Origin: VXNE01 sp965261535
GTDB taxonomy: Bacteria > Pseudomonadota > Gammaproteobacteria > Pseudomonadales > Azotimanducaceae
Assembly (NCBI GenBank): GCA_965261535.1
Contig: OZ253469.1
Span: 372,001-436,000 of the forward strand
Length of the DNA stretch: 64,000 nucleotides
Reading direction: 5' to 3'
The notes under the pieces are model-generated. The model was not told the origin of the DNA and did not search any database. It saw only the letters and a list, made by a program, of their open reading frames with translations. Positions 1 through 9,301 of the stretch are shown here, piece by piece. The position numbers and the translations under genes were made by a program. How positions within the stretch are numbered: the stretch's first letter is position 1; each line of letters begins with the position of its first letter.

Positions 1-2642
1 CTTCCCTGGCCCTCGCGTCGTTCCCAAGCGCTGGCGAAGAGGCGGCGGATGAGTCCGAAGCTCAAGCGGGCACTTATATCGAAGAGGTCGTCGTCACCGT
101 CGAGCGGCGCGAACAGAACCTTCAGGATCTGGGCGTGACCGCCTACAGCTTCCAGGGCGACGACCTCAAGATGCAGGGCGTTCAGGACCTCACCGACCTG
201 AGCGAACTGGCACCCGGCCTCGAGATCGGCAACAAGGGCGGCAACGTCGAGGTGTGGATCCGCGGAGTCGGATCCTCCAACAACACGGAGTTGGGCGATC
301 CGGCGGCGGCGACGCACCTGGATGGCGTCTACATTCCACGCACGGCCGGCATCGGCTCCGCTTTCTTCGACATCGGCCGGGTGGAAGTCAACGTTGGCCC
401 CCAGGGCACCCTGCGCGGACGCAACGCCACCGCCGGCTCCGTCAACATCATTCCCTGGCGGCCGGGGCTCGGCCGCACGGAATTCGCGCTCGAAGCAGAG
501 ATGGGCGACTACGACATGCAGGTCTTCCGGGGCGTGGCCAACCTGCCCCTGGGCGAGAACGCGGCCGTGCGCCTGGCGGGCTATTCCCTCGAGCACGCCT
601 CGTACTACAACGACGTGGGCCCCCTCGACCTCGACACGGCGGAGGCCCAGGACAATGTGGGCTACCGCTTACAGTTTCTCTACGACGTGAGCGACCGGCT
701 GAGCATTCTCCTCGCGTTCGACAGCGTGCACGAACAGGGCAGCGGCTGGACCGGCACGAACTACGCGAACCCGCTCGGCAACGGCATCAACCCCGAGGAC
801 ATCGAGGATCCCCGAGACGTCTACGCCCGGGCGTTCGCGCCGATCCTCGACACCACGCACTGGGGCGCGAAGCTCGAAGTCACCTACGACTTCGACTGGG
901 GGACGCTCGAATACACGGGAAGCCGGCGCGACCTCGTGTACGACTACGACGCGGCGACGCCGCTGTCGCCGGATTGGCGCGGTGTGGCCGATACCCTGCA
1001 GCCGGTGGACGAGACATTCGATAACTGGTCCCGGTTCCAATTCATCACCGACAGCGTCTCGAACATCCAGGAACTGCGCTTCTTCGGTGACACGGGTCCC
1101 TGGACCTGGACGGCGGGGCTGTTCTGGTTCAAGGAGGACCAGTACACGTTCCTGGGTTCGGCGGGAGACCGCGGGCTGTTCTTCCAGGGCGTCGAGTTCA
1201 ACCAGCCGAATACGGACTCGAGTTCCGCGTCGATCTACAGCGATGTCACCTACCATCTCACCGACATCACGCGCTTGACGGTGGGCCTGCGCTTCACCGA
1301 CGAAGAGAAGTCCCGCGTCGGCGTGAACGCGCGCTACGCCTTCGCCATCGGCGGACGGAACTTCTCCTGCTGCGGCGGCGTGCGCCTCGGCACCGAGGGT
1401 TTCCAATTCGCCGCCCGCGACCGCACGATCTTCAACCCCGACACAGATAACAACGGCACGGTATCCGACGAGGAGTACCTCGCGTTCTACTACGACGGCA
1501 TCGCCCGGTTCGGTACCCGGGACAACGTCGAGGCCACTTTCGCGAAGGGAACCTACGGCGGCGGCGCGGCGCAGGAGGACAAGGTGCCCTGCGTCGATAC
1601 CCTGAACCAGGACGACTTCTACTGCCCGCCCGACGGCCTCTACAGTTTCATCGCGATCATCAACCCGCAAACCTCCATCACGCCGCAGTTCGGCGAGATG
1701 GAGAACGACTTCGTGGACTGGCGCGCGCGCATCGAACACGCCTTCGACGGCTCGCTCGGCTACTTCATGATCTCCACCGGCCACAAGTCGGGGGGCTTCA
1801 ACGACACCTTCGCCGCCGAAACCGGCCTGCCGGTAGCGCCGACCTACGACGAGGAGCAGGTCCTCGTCTACGAGGCGGGATGGAAGAACGAGTTCGACCT
1901 CGGCGGCGTGCCGACGCGGTTCAACGCCTCGGGGTTCTACTACGACTACACCGACCAGGTGTTCACGTCGCTCCTGTCCGTGGAGCAGGCGCTGGACTTC
2001 ACGGTGGGCGGCGCAACGCTGATCGACCCCTCGGAGACCGGCTCCGGATCGCTGGTGGTGTCATTCAGCTACAACGCCGCCGACTCCGAAATCTACGGCA
2101 TCCAGCTCGACGGCGGTTTCCAGTTGCCCCTGGGCTTCAGCTTCAATTGGACGGCGCTGTGGCTGGAGGCGGCCATCCAGTCATCGCTACCCATCCAGGA
2201 CTTCCGTTTCCAGGCGGATGTCGCGCCGGACGAGGCCGTGTTCCGGTCCATCGATGGGCGGCGACTGCCGCACGCGCCCAAGTTCCAGCTCAACGGTTCG
2301 ATCTCCCAGGCCATCGGCACCCAGTGGGGAATCCTCGACTACGTGATCTCCATCGGCTGGCGGGATGACCAGTTCCGCACCATCTTCAACAGCATCGACT
2401 TTCAGCAGCCCAATGATCCGAGGCTGCGCCTGAACGACGAGGTGCAGGGATTCGTGTCCATCGATGCCGGCGTCGGCTTCTCGCACAACAACGGACGCCT
2501 CCGGGTCGAAGGGTTCATGAGCAATGTCACCGGCGACGTGCACGAGGCCGCGCAGATCATCACGCAGTTCGACAATACCCGGTTCTTCACGCGCCCGCGC
2601 CTCGCCGGAATCAGGGCAAGCTACCGGTTCGGCGATCTGTAG
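1..2642 (+). CDS. TonB-dependent outer-membrane receptor (5' end outside window)
   Basis: Outer-membrane beta-barrel transporter, probably importing a glycan or oligosaccharide given the sugar genes that follow. The frame is open from base 3, so the true start lies upstream. A plug-domain start is visible (IEEVVVTVERREQNLQDLG at about 80-135), followed by plug motifs such as GPQGTLRGRNATAGS, and the barrel ends with IRASYRFGDL. About 880 residues are present, full length for the family apart from the signal peptide. An extracellular-type segment at 1440-1475 encodes a perfect 12-residue EF-hand loop (DTDNNGTVSDEE), so calcium may be bound there. The gene is followed after 21 bases by a palindromic repeat element and then the LacI gene. 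The receptor family is certain; the substrate is inferred from context only. Confidence 0.93.
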   Translation, partial: SLALASFPSAGEEAADESEAQAGTYIEEVVVTVERREQNLQDLGVTAYSFQGDDLKMQGVQDLTDLSELAPGLEIGNKGGNVEVWIRGVGSSNNTELGDPAAATHLDGVYIPRTAGIGSAFFDIGRVEVNVGPQGTLRGRNATAGSVNIIPWRPGLGRTEFALEAEMGDYDMQVFRGVANLPLGENAAVRLAGYSLEHASYYNDVGPLDLDTAEAQDNVGYRLQFLYDVSDRLSILLAFDSVHEQGSGWTGTNYANPLGNGINPEDIEDPRDVYARAFAPILDTTHWGAKLEVTYDFDWGTLEYTGSRRDLVYDYDAATPLSPDWRGVADTLQPVDETFDNWSRFQFITDSVSNIQELRFFGDTGPWTWTAGLFWFKEDQYTFLGSAGDRGLFFQGVEFNQPNTDSSSASIYSDVTYHLTDITRLTVGLRFTDEEKSRVGVNARYAFAIGGRNFSCCGGVRLGTEGFQFAARDRTIFNPDTDNNGTVSDEEYLAFYYDGIARFGTRDNVEATFAKGTYGGGAAQEDKVPCVDTLNQDDFYCPPDGLYSFIAIINPQTSITPQFGEMENDFVDWRARIEHAFDGSLGYFMISTGHKSGGFNDTFAAETGLPVAPTYDEEQVLVYEAGWKNEFDLGGVPTRFNASGFYYDYTDQVFTSLLSVEQALDFTVGGATLIDPSETGSGSLVVSFSYNAADSEIYGIQLDGGFQLPLGFSFNWTALWLEAAIQSSLPIQDFRFQADVAPDEAVFRSIDGRRLPHAPKFQLNGSISQAIGTQWGILDYVISIGWRDDQFRTIFNSIDFQQPNDPRLRLNDEVQGFVSIDAGVGFSHNNGRLRVEGFMSNVTGDVHEAAQIITQFDNTRFFTRPRLAGIRASYRFGDL

Positions 2643-2663
2643 CGGATCAGGAGTAACAAGCGG

Positions 2664-3019
2664 CTTGGCGAGATATGCGGGCAAACATATGTCACTTATT
2701 TTCAATCATGTGCGTCCGTTTTTCGGAAGTCCCGCCGGATACAAAGTGCGCTGGCCGCGCCCTCGCACGGTGGGGTCGGGCCACGGGCGGACCCGAAGGC
2801 GCCGCCCGTGGGGCACTTTTGCCCGCGTGCGCGCACATGGTCGCTGCACCATAAGGCATGGCTATGCTTCCGTCTCTTTTCTTGCGAGGGGCGCCCCCTC
2901 GCGCTGCTGTCTTCTTGCGAGGGGTGCCCCCTCGCGCTCCCCGGCTGAAGGCTCCGAGTACGCGCACGCGGGCAAAATCCTGCGCGATCATCGCGGCCCT
3001 TGGTGAGATATGCGGGCTA
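2664..3019 (+). repeat. Palindromic repeat element, copy A
   Basis: Non-coding element filling the TonB-LacI gap. It carries the terminal motif CTTGGYGAGATATGCGGG at both ends (2664 and 2999), here in direct orientation. Inside are a perfect 17-bp inverted repeat (arms TTTTGCCCGCGTGCGCG at 2817-2833 and its complement at 2961-2977) and two small hairpins with stem GCGAGGGG/CCCCTCGC and 3-base loops (2884-2902, 2917-2935). The core from about 2756 is closely matched at 18537-18765. No transposase is encoded, so it behaves like a MITE/REP-type sequence. The right end overlaps the LacI start codon. Confidence 0.85.
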
Positions 3020-4044
3020 ACAGCGGCGCGACGATCCGCGAAGTCGCCAAACTCGCCGGCGTGTCGATCAAGACGGTCTCGCGGGTCGTCAACAACGAAC
3101 CGAATGTCCGTCCGGCGACCCGGGAACGCGTACTGAACGCCATCTCGGCGCTCGACTACGAGCCGCACCCCGCGGCGCGCGGACTCGCTGGCCACCGCAC
3201 CTTCTCCATCGGCCTGCTCTACGAAAACCCGCACGAGTTCAGCTATATCCAGAAGCTCCTGGAAGGCGCCTCTGCCGCGTGCGAGGCGAGCGGACACGCC
3301 CTGATGCTGCGCCCGTGCAACGAGGATCCGACGCCGTCCCTGGTTCGCCAGTTCGCACGTCAAACGCGCGTCGACGGTCTGCTGCTCACGGCACCCATCG
3401 CCGACCGCTCGGACGTGACTTCGCTACTCGTCGAGAGCGGTATTGCATTCGCGCTCATCTCGCCGCGAAAGACGAATCCCGACTGGATATCGGTCAATCC
3501 GGACGACGCCGAAGCGGGCCGCGCGCTGACCGAGCACGTGCTGTCGCTGAGGCATCGCCGCATAGGGTTCGTCAAGGGCGATGCCAGGCATGGCGCCAGC
3601 GACAGGCGCCTCGCCGGACACCTGGACTGTCTTCGCGATCACGGCCTGGACATCGATCCGGATCTGATCGTCGACGGGCGGTTCGACTTCGACTCCGGCA
3701 AGCGCGGATTCCACGCCTTGTGGCAAGTCCCGGACCGGCCCACCGCCATCATCGCCTGCAACGACGATACCGCGGCGGGCGTGGTGGTCGCCGCCCATGA
3801 ATCGGGCGTTGACGTGCCCGGCATGCTTTCAGTTGCCGGTTTCGACGACTCGCCGACCGCGACCCACACCTGGCCCGCGCTGACGACGGTGCGGCAGCCG
3901 ATCGCGGCGATGGCCTCTCGGGCGACTGAGCTCCTCATTGCGGGTCTGGCCGGCGAACCTCCCCGACAGGAGACATTCCAGTGCGACCTGGTGACCCGCG
4001 CCTCCATGGCCGAACCAGCACATCTCGCGAACAGCCGAACATGA
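3010..4044 (+). CDS. LacI-family transcriptional regulator
   Basis: DNA-binding repressor or activator that most likely responds to the sugar handled by the adjoining genes. The N-terminal helix-turn-helix is at residues 7-30 (TIREVAKLAGVSIKTVSRVV, then the hinge NNEPNVRPATRERV). It is followed by a periplasmic-binding-protein-like effector domain of about 280 residues (SIGLLYENP, VAGFDDSPTATHTWPALTTV). At 344 residues it is typical of the family. The ATG at 3010 lies inside the right terminal motif of the repeat element, so the element provides the start codon and overlaps the place where a promoter would be expected. The 3' end overlaps the next gene by four bases (ATGA), indicating co-transcription and coupled translation. 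Family call is secure; target operator not identified. Confidence 0.95.
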   Translation: MRANSGATIREVAKLAGVSIKTVSRVVNNEPNVRPATRERVLNAISALDYEPHPAARGLAGHRTFSIGLLYENPHEFSYIQKLLEGASAACEASGHALMLRPCNEDPTPSLVRQFARQTRVDGLLLTAPIADRSDVTSLLVESGIAFALISPRKTNPDWISVNPDDAEAGRALTEHVLSLRHRRIGFVKGDARHGASDRRLAGHLDCLRDHGLDIDPDLIVDGRFDFDSGKRGFHALWQVPDRPTAIIACNDDTAAGVVVAAHESGVDVPGMLSVAGFDDSPTATHTWPALTTVRQPIAAMASRATELLIAGLAGEPPRQETFQCDLVTRASMAEPAHLANSRT

Positions 4045-5333
4045 GCCGCGCCAGCCGTTATCGGCACCTGGCCGTGCTCTTCGCGATGCTTGCATCCATC
4101 GCCGGCCATGGCGCCGTTCGCGTCGAAATCGCCGCTGTCGAGGGCGGCTACACGCTCCTGCGCGACGGCAAGCCATATCTCGTCAAGGGCGCCGGCGCGG
4201 CCGGCGTCGACCTCGCAACGGTGGCCGCGCGCGGCGGCAATTCCATCCGCACCTGGGGCATCGAGGAAGCCCAGGCGACACTCGATTCCGCGCAGCAATA
4301 CGGATTGACGGTCTCGCTCGGCCTGCCGGTGGCCGCGGAACGTTTCGGCTTCGACTACGACGATGCTGCCAGCGTGGCGGAGCAACGGCAGAACATCGAG
4401 AACGCCGTGCTGCGCTACAAGGACCACCCTGCGCTTCTTGCCTGGATCATCGGCAACGAACTCGACATGGGATTCACCAATCCGCGCGTGTACAACGAGG
4501 TCAACGAACTCTCGCGCCTGATCCACAAGCTCGATGGGAACCATCCGACGACAACCACGATCGCCGCATTGAACAGGGAGACCGTTGAACTCGTCCGCGA
4601 ACGGGCGCCGGACCTAGACTTCATCAGCCTGCAGGCCTACGGGGCGCTCGCGTTAATGCCGAAGGCCATCAAGTATCTGCGCGCGGGACCGTTCATGATT
4701 ACCGAATGGGGACCGCTCGGCCATTGGGAGGTCGGGAAGACGCGATGGGGGGCGCCCATCGAGCAGGACAGCACGGAGAAGGGACGCCACTACCTCACGG
4801 GCTATCGGAGGCTCATCGAGCCATTTCTCGGTCCGGGCCTCGGCTCCTACGTATTCCTTTGGGGCCAGAAGCAGGAAAGGACGCACACCTGGTTCAGTCT
4901 CTTCACCCAAACCGGCGAGTCCACCGCAGTAGTCGATGCCCTGGAGTTCGCCTGGACGGGCCGCATACCGGCGAACCAGGCGCCCGTGATTCAGTCCCTT
5001 CGACTCGCGCGGCGTCCCGCGGCCGACAACGTCCGCGTGGCCGCCGGCAAACGCTACACGGCCAAGGCCGAGGTTGCCGATCCGGACGGAGATCCGGTTG
5101 TTTTTCGATGGAGCGTGAAGCCGGAGAGCACCGAGACCGTGGTAGGCGGCGACCTCGAGGCGTCGATCGCAGACCTGGACGGCCTGTTCGTCGGCGACCC
5201 CGCGCAGCCCGAAGTGACCATGATGGCACCCGGTTCTCCCGGACAGTATCGACTGTTCGTCATGGCCTACGATGGCCAGGGCCACGCGGCGCACGCGAAC
5301 ATCCCCTTTCTGGTCTACGGCGAACAGCGGTGA
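4041..5333 (+). CDS. Secreted glycoside hydrolase, clan GH-A (GH2/GH158-like)
   Basis: Predicted periplasmic or secreted retaining glycosidase of 430 residues. An N-terminal signal peptide (hydrophobic stretch LAVLFAMLASIAGHGA) precedes a TIM barrel like the GH2 C-terminal catalytic domain. The general acid/base is probably Glu140 in GNELDMG and the nucleophile Glu222 in MITEWGPLG, the usual clan-A spacing. Residues from about 335 form an Ig/PKD-like beta domain (ADPDGDPVVFRWSV). ATG 4041 overlaps the LacI stop, and the GTGA at the end overlaps the transporter start, so it belongs to a tight operon. A barrel plus Ig-like domain next to a GH3 enzyme would fit beta-1,3-glucan degradation, but substrate and exact GH family are inference. 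Confidence 0.8.
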   Translation: MSRASRYRHLAVLFAMLASIAGHGAVRVEIAAVEGGYTLLRDGKPYLVKGAGAAGVDLATVAARGGNSIRTWGIEEAQATLDSAQQYGLTVSLGLPVAAERFGFDYDDAASVAEQRQNIENAVLRYKDHPALLAWIIGNELDMGFTNPRVYNEVNELSRLIHKLDGNHPTTTTIAALNRETVELVRERAPDLDFISLQAYGALALMPKAIKYLRAGPFMITEWGPLGHWEVGKTRWGAPIEQDSTEKGRHYLTGYRRLIEPFLGPGLGSYVFLWGQKQERTHTWFSLFTQTGESTAVVDALEFAWTGRIPANQAPVIQSLRLARRPAADNVRVAAGKRYTAKAEVADPDGDPVVFRWSVKPESTETVVGGDLEASIADLDGLFVGDPAQPEVTMMAPGSPGQYRLFVMAYDGQGHAAHANIPFLVYGEQR

Positions 5334-6790
5334 CCGCGCCGCGCGCACGCTCGGAGACCGCGCCCGAAGACCGCATCCCCTTTCTGAAGATGGGCGCATA
5401 CGGCGCCGGCGGTTTCGCCAACAACCTGCTGGCCGCCGGCAGCGGCGGCATGATGATCGCGCTCAACCTGGGCTACGGCATGAACCCGGCCCTGGTTGGC
5501 CTGCTCGGCGCCCTGCCCCGCTTGACCGATGCCATCACCGATCCGGTCATGGGGCATATTTCGGATCACACCCGCTCCCGCTGGGGACGGCGGCGTCCCT
5601 ACATCTTCGTAGGCGCTATCGCCGCACCCTTGTTTCTCGCGCTACTTTGGCAGCTTCCCGAGGGCCGCAGCGAATCGTTCTATTTCAACTACTTCCTCAT
5701 CGGCTCGCTGATCTTCTATCTCGCCTACACGGTGTTCGCCACGCCCTGGGTCGCCCTCGGCTATGAACTCACGCCGGACTACAACGAGCGCACCCGCCTC
5801 ATGGGCGTGCAGAACTTCATCGCCCAGGCGGCATGGCTGGTGGCGCCCTGGTTCCTTTTGTTCATGGAACTGCCCACGTTCGGCGGCATGCGCGATGGGG
5901 CCGCGGCCCTCGCCATCGTCCTGGCCTTGGCCTGCGCCGCCTTCGGCGTGCTGCCGGCGCTCTTCCTCGGGGAGCGCCACGCCGTCGGGGTCCCTGCACA
6001 TCCGCGTCGCGAGCGCAGCGGTGCGGCCTCGCAGGCGTTGGCGGTTGCCGCAAAGGCGGTCACTGAATTCGTCGTCGGATTCGGCAAGACCCTCGGGTCC
6101 TTCGACTTCCTCAAGCTGTGCGGCGCGACCTTCCTGGTCTTCAACGGCTTCCAACTGATTGCCGCTTTCCAGGTGTACGTGATCATCTTCTACGTGTTCG
6201 GCGGCGATCAGGATGCCGCAGCCTGGTGGATCGGCACTGTCGGCACCTTGGGGGCGGTCGCCACCTTCGGCGTCATCCTGCTGACCACGCTGCTCGGCAC
6301 CTGGATCGGCAAACGGCGCGCGTTCTTTATCTGCATCGGCATTTCGACTTTGGGATACGGCTTGAAGTGGTTCTGCTACGACCCCGCCAATCCCTGGCTG
6401 CTACTGCTGCCGGCCCCGCTCATGGCGTTCGGGCTTGGCAGCCTGTTCACCCTGATGGGCTCCATGATCGCGGACGTCTGCGACCAGGACGAACTGAGAA
6501 CCGGCGAGCGCCGCGAGGGCATGTACGGCGCGATCTTCTGGTGGGTCGTCAAGCTCGGCATGGCGGCCGCTCTCGGCGCGGGCGGGTTCCTGCTGAACGC
6601 CACCGGCTTCGACGTCGACCTCGGGGGCGAGCAATCCGAGCGCACCCTGTTCCTGATGCGCGTCGCCGACGTCACGGTGCCGCTAGTGGCGTCGCTCCTC
6701 GCCATGCTGCTCATCGCCAACTATGGCATTACCGAGGCCAAGGCGCGCGAAATCCGCGCAACCCTCGAAGAGCGGCGCGGCGTACGATGA
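5330..6790 (+). CDS. GPH-family sugar:cation symporter (MFS)
   Basis: Inner-membrane transporter of 486 residues that probably imports the mono- or oligosaccharides released by the neighbouring glycosidases. It shows about 12 hydrophobic segments and the glycoside-pentoside-hexuronide family signature DHTRSRWGRRRPYIF between helices 2 and 3, plus ATPWVALGYELTPDYNERTR in the central region. The GTG start at 5330 is chosen because it overlaps the preceding stop (GTGA) and leaves a short cytoplasmic N-terminus before helix 1. The stop overlaps the GH3 start by four bases, so all genes from LacI onward are translationally coupled. Coupling ion and sugar cannot be told from the sequence. Confidence 0.92.
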   Translation: MTAPRARSETAPEDRIPFLKMGAYGAGGFANNLLAAGSGGMMIALNLGYGMNPALVGLLGALPRLTDAITDPVMGHISDHTRSRWGRRRPYIFVGAIAAPLFLALLWQLPEGRSESFYFNYFLIGSLIFYLAYTVFATPWVALGYELTPDYNERTRLMGVQNFIAQAAWLVAPWFLLFMELPTFGGMRDGAAALAIVLALACAAFGVLPALFLGERHAVGVPAHPRRERSGAASQALAVAAKAVTEFVVGFGKTLGSFDFLKLCGATFLVFNGFQLIAAFQVYVIIFYVFGGDQDAAAWWIGTVGTLGAVATFGVILLTTLLGTWIGKRRAFFICIGISTLGYGLKWFCYDPANPWLLLLPAPLMAFGLGSLFTLMGSMIADVCDQDELRTGERREGMYGAIFWWVVKLGMAAALGAGGFLLNATGFDVDLGGEQSERTLFLMRVADVTVPLVASLLAMLLIANYGITEAKAREIRATLEERRGVR

Positions 6791-9204
6791 CCCGGGAGAA
6801 AGCTGCAGCCATCGTCGCCAGGATGACGCTGGCCGAAAAGGCCGACTTGTGCTCGGGCGCCGACGTCTGGCGCGTGCCGGCGATCGCCCGTCTCGGCCTG
6901 CCGTCGATCATGCTCACCGACGGCCCGCATGGTCTGCGCAAGGCGGCGGACAGAACCCACTCCGGCCTGGAGCGCAATCTGCCCGCGACCTGCTTCCCGA
7001 CCGCGTCCGCGCTCGCGAGCTCCTGGGACGTCGACCTGCTGCGCGAAATCGGCGTAGCGCTCGGTGCCGAGTCAGCGGCGGCGGAGGTCGCCGTGCTGCT
7101 CGGCCCGGGGATGAACATCAAGCGGCATCCCCTTTGCGGCCGAAACTTCGAATACTTCTCGGAGGACCCGCTGCTGTCCGGCCATCTCGCGGCAGCCATG
7201 ATCGAAGGAATCCAGTCCCAGGGCGTCGGGGCGTGCGTCAAGCACTTCGCCGCCAACGACCAGGAGCACCGCCGCATGGTGGTCGACGTGATGGCGGACG
7301 AGCGGACCTTGCGGGAAATCCACCTGCGCGGGTTCGAGATTGCGGTCAGAAAGTCCCAACCGTGGACAGTGATGTGCGCCTACAACCGCATCAACGGCGT
7401 CTACTGCAGCGAAAACGACTGGCTGCTGAACGATGTTCTGCGCCGGGATTGGGGTTTCCGGGGCGCGGTGATGACGGACTGGGGCGCCGCCAATGATCGG
7501 GTTCGCGGCATCGAGGCGGGAGACGATCTCGAGATGCCCGCCAGCGGCGGCGTCAACGACCGCCGCGTCATCGCGGCCGTTCGCCATGGAGAACTGGACG
7601 AGAGCGTACTGGACCGGAGCATCACGCGCATCGTCCAACTGGTATTGAAGAGCCAGGAACGGCCCACGCCCACATCCTCGCCAGCAACGACCGACCACCA
7701 CGCCCTCGCCCGCCGGGCCGCGGCCGAGGGCGCCGTCCTGCTGAAGAACGACGACAATGCGCTGCCGTTGTCCCCCGATTCGCGCATCGCGGTGATCGGC
7801 GCTTTCGCCAAACAGCCCCGCTACCAGGGCACCGGCAGCTCCCGCGTGACGCCCACCCGGCTCGACCGCGCGTTCGACGCCATGCGGGGCCTCATCGACC
7901 ACGACACCGGGCATCCCCTGCTCTACGCACCGGGCTACGACCCGGACCTGAGCGAACCCGATCCCCAGCTCATCAACGAAGCCCGGGCCGTCGCCGCCGA
8001 CGCGGACACCGCCGTGGTATTCGCGGGACTGCCCACGGTATACGAATCCGAAGGCTTCGACCGGGCCCACATGCGGCTGCCGGAACAGCATGACCGCCTG
8101 ATCGAAGCCGTCTGCGCGGCAAACCCCAACACGGTCGTCGTGCTCGCCAACGGCGCCCCCGTCGAAATGCCCTGGGTAGACTTGCCGAAGGCCATTCTCG
8201 AGGCGCACCTCGGCGGCCAGGCCGGCGGCCCCGCGGTGGCCGACATCCTGTTCGGGCGCCGCACGCCCTGCGGCAAGCTCGCGGAAACGTTCCCCTTGCG
8301 CCAAGCCGACATCCCCTCGGATCAATGGTTTCCGGGCGCGAATCGACAGGTGCAGTACCGCGAGGGACTCTACGTCGGCTATCGCTACTTCGACAGCTTC
8401 CAACGCCCGGTGCTGTTTCCGTTCGGACACGGGCTCAGCTACACGCGGTTCGACTACGAGGATCTCCGCGTCACCTCGCAGGAAGGTCAACCCTATCGGG
8501 TCGCGCTGACACTCACTAATGCCGGTGAAGTCGGCGGCGCCGAGATCGTCCAGGTTTATGTCCACCGCGTCGACGGCCCACACCCATACCGCCCGGAGCA
8601 GGAACTGCGCGGGTTCCTCAAGGTCGCGTTGGAGGCCGGCAAAAGCCAAGCCCTGACCATTGAATTGGATCGGAATGCCTTCGCCTTCTACAACATCGAA
8701 GCGGGAGATTGGGCGACGGCACCGAGCGAGTACGAAATCCGCGTCGGCGCATCGAGCCGGGACATCCGCTTGCGCCAGCGCATCGTGGTGGATACCCCGA
8801 ACGGCGGGCACGACGCAGCCAAGTCGGACGCGAACGACCGGCCGGTATTCGAGGACGGTCGACTGAAGGCGGACGATGCGACTTTCGCCGCCATGCTCGG
8901 CAGACCGGTTCCGCCACCCGAAGGCGTACGCCCGTTCCATCTCAACTCCACCCTATCTGAACTTGAAACGAGTTGGCTCGGCCGACTGGTCGCGAAGCGT
9001 TTCAAGGCGCGGTTCGCCGAACGCATGGGCGGCACCGACGCCGCCACGCGGAAGATGATCGAACAAATGGCCGCCGACATGACGCTGCGTTCGGTGGTCC
9101 TGTTCCTCGGCGGCAGGATTCCCTTCAGCGTGGCGGAAGCGTTCGTGGCCGTTCTGAACGGGCGCTGTCTGAAAGCCCTTGGTCTATTCGCTGGTCGACG
9201 CTGA
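6787..9204 (+). CDS. Glycoside hydrolase family 3 beta-glucosidase
   Basis: Exo-acting retaining beta-glucosidase-type enzyme of 805 residues, likely cytoplasmic because no signal peptide is visible. Domains in order: (beta/alpha)8 barrel (residues 1-300), alpha/beta sandwich (about 330-560), and a fibronectin-III-like C-terminal domain (about 590-690). The catalytic nucleophile is Asp231 in VMTDWGA; substrate-binding motifs KHFAANDQEHRR and GPGMNIKRHPLCGRN are present. The segment after about residue 700 is an extra tail with no recognised domain. ATG 6787 overlaps the symporter stop. As the last gene of the locus it would split imported oligosaccharides into monosaccharide. Family call secure; linkage specificity inferred. 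Confidence 0.95.
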   Translation: MTREKAAAIVARMTLAEKADLCSGADVWRVPAIARLGLPSIMLTDGPHGLRKAADRTHSGLERNLPATCFPTASALASSWDVDLLREIGVALGAESAAAEVAVLLGPGMNIKRHPLCGRNFEYFSEDPLLSGHLAAAMIEGIQSQGVGACVKHFAANDQEHRRMVVDVMADERTLREIHLRGFEIAVRKSQPWTVMCAYNRINGVYCSENDWLLNDVLRRDWGFRGAVMTDWGAANDRVRGIEAGDDLEMPASGGVNDRRVIAAVRHGELDESVLDRSITRIVQLVLKSQERPTPTSSPATTDHHALARRAAAEGAVLLKNDDNALPLSPDSRIAVIGAFAKQPRYQGTGSSRVTPTRLDRAFDAMRGLIDHDTGHPLLYAPGYDPDLSEPDPQLINEARAVAADADTAVVFAGLPTVYESEGFDRAHMRLPEQHDRLIEAVCAANPNTVVVLANGAPVEMPWVDLPKAILEAHLGGQAGGPAVADILFGRRTPCGKLAETFPLRQADIPSDQWFPGANRQVQYREGLYVGYRYFDSFQRPVLFPFGHGLSYTRFDYEDLRVTSQEGQPYRVALTLTNAGEVGGAEIVQVYVHRVDGPHPYRPEQELRGFLKVALEAGKSQALTIELDRNAFAFYNIEAGDWATAPSEYEIRVGASSRDIRLRQRIVVDTPNGGHDAAKSDANDRPVFEDGRLKADDATFAAMLGRPVPPPEGVRPFHLNSTLSELETSWLGRLVAKRFKARFAERMGGTDAATRKMIEQMAADMTLRSVVLFLGGRIPFSVAEAFVAVLNGRCLKALGLFAGRR

Positions 9205-9301
9205 CCGCGCTGGTTCAGGCGGTCTGATAGGACTCCGAGCCGTCCCAAATCGAGACAGCCCTTCTTTATCATGGTGCGCGAACGCTCTACATAGGACACG
9301 C

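Noticed and set aside
7072..8940. Long minus-strand frame opposite the GH3 gene
   Set aside because: No domain recognisable; the GH3 reading is complete with catalytic residues.
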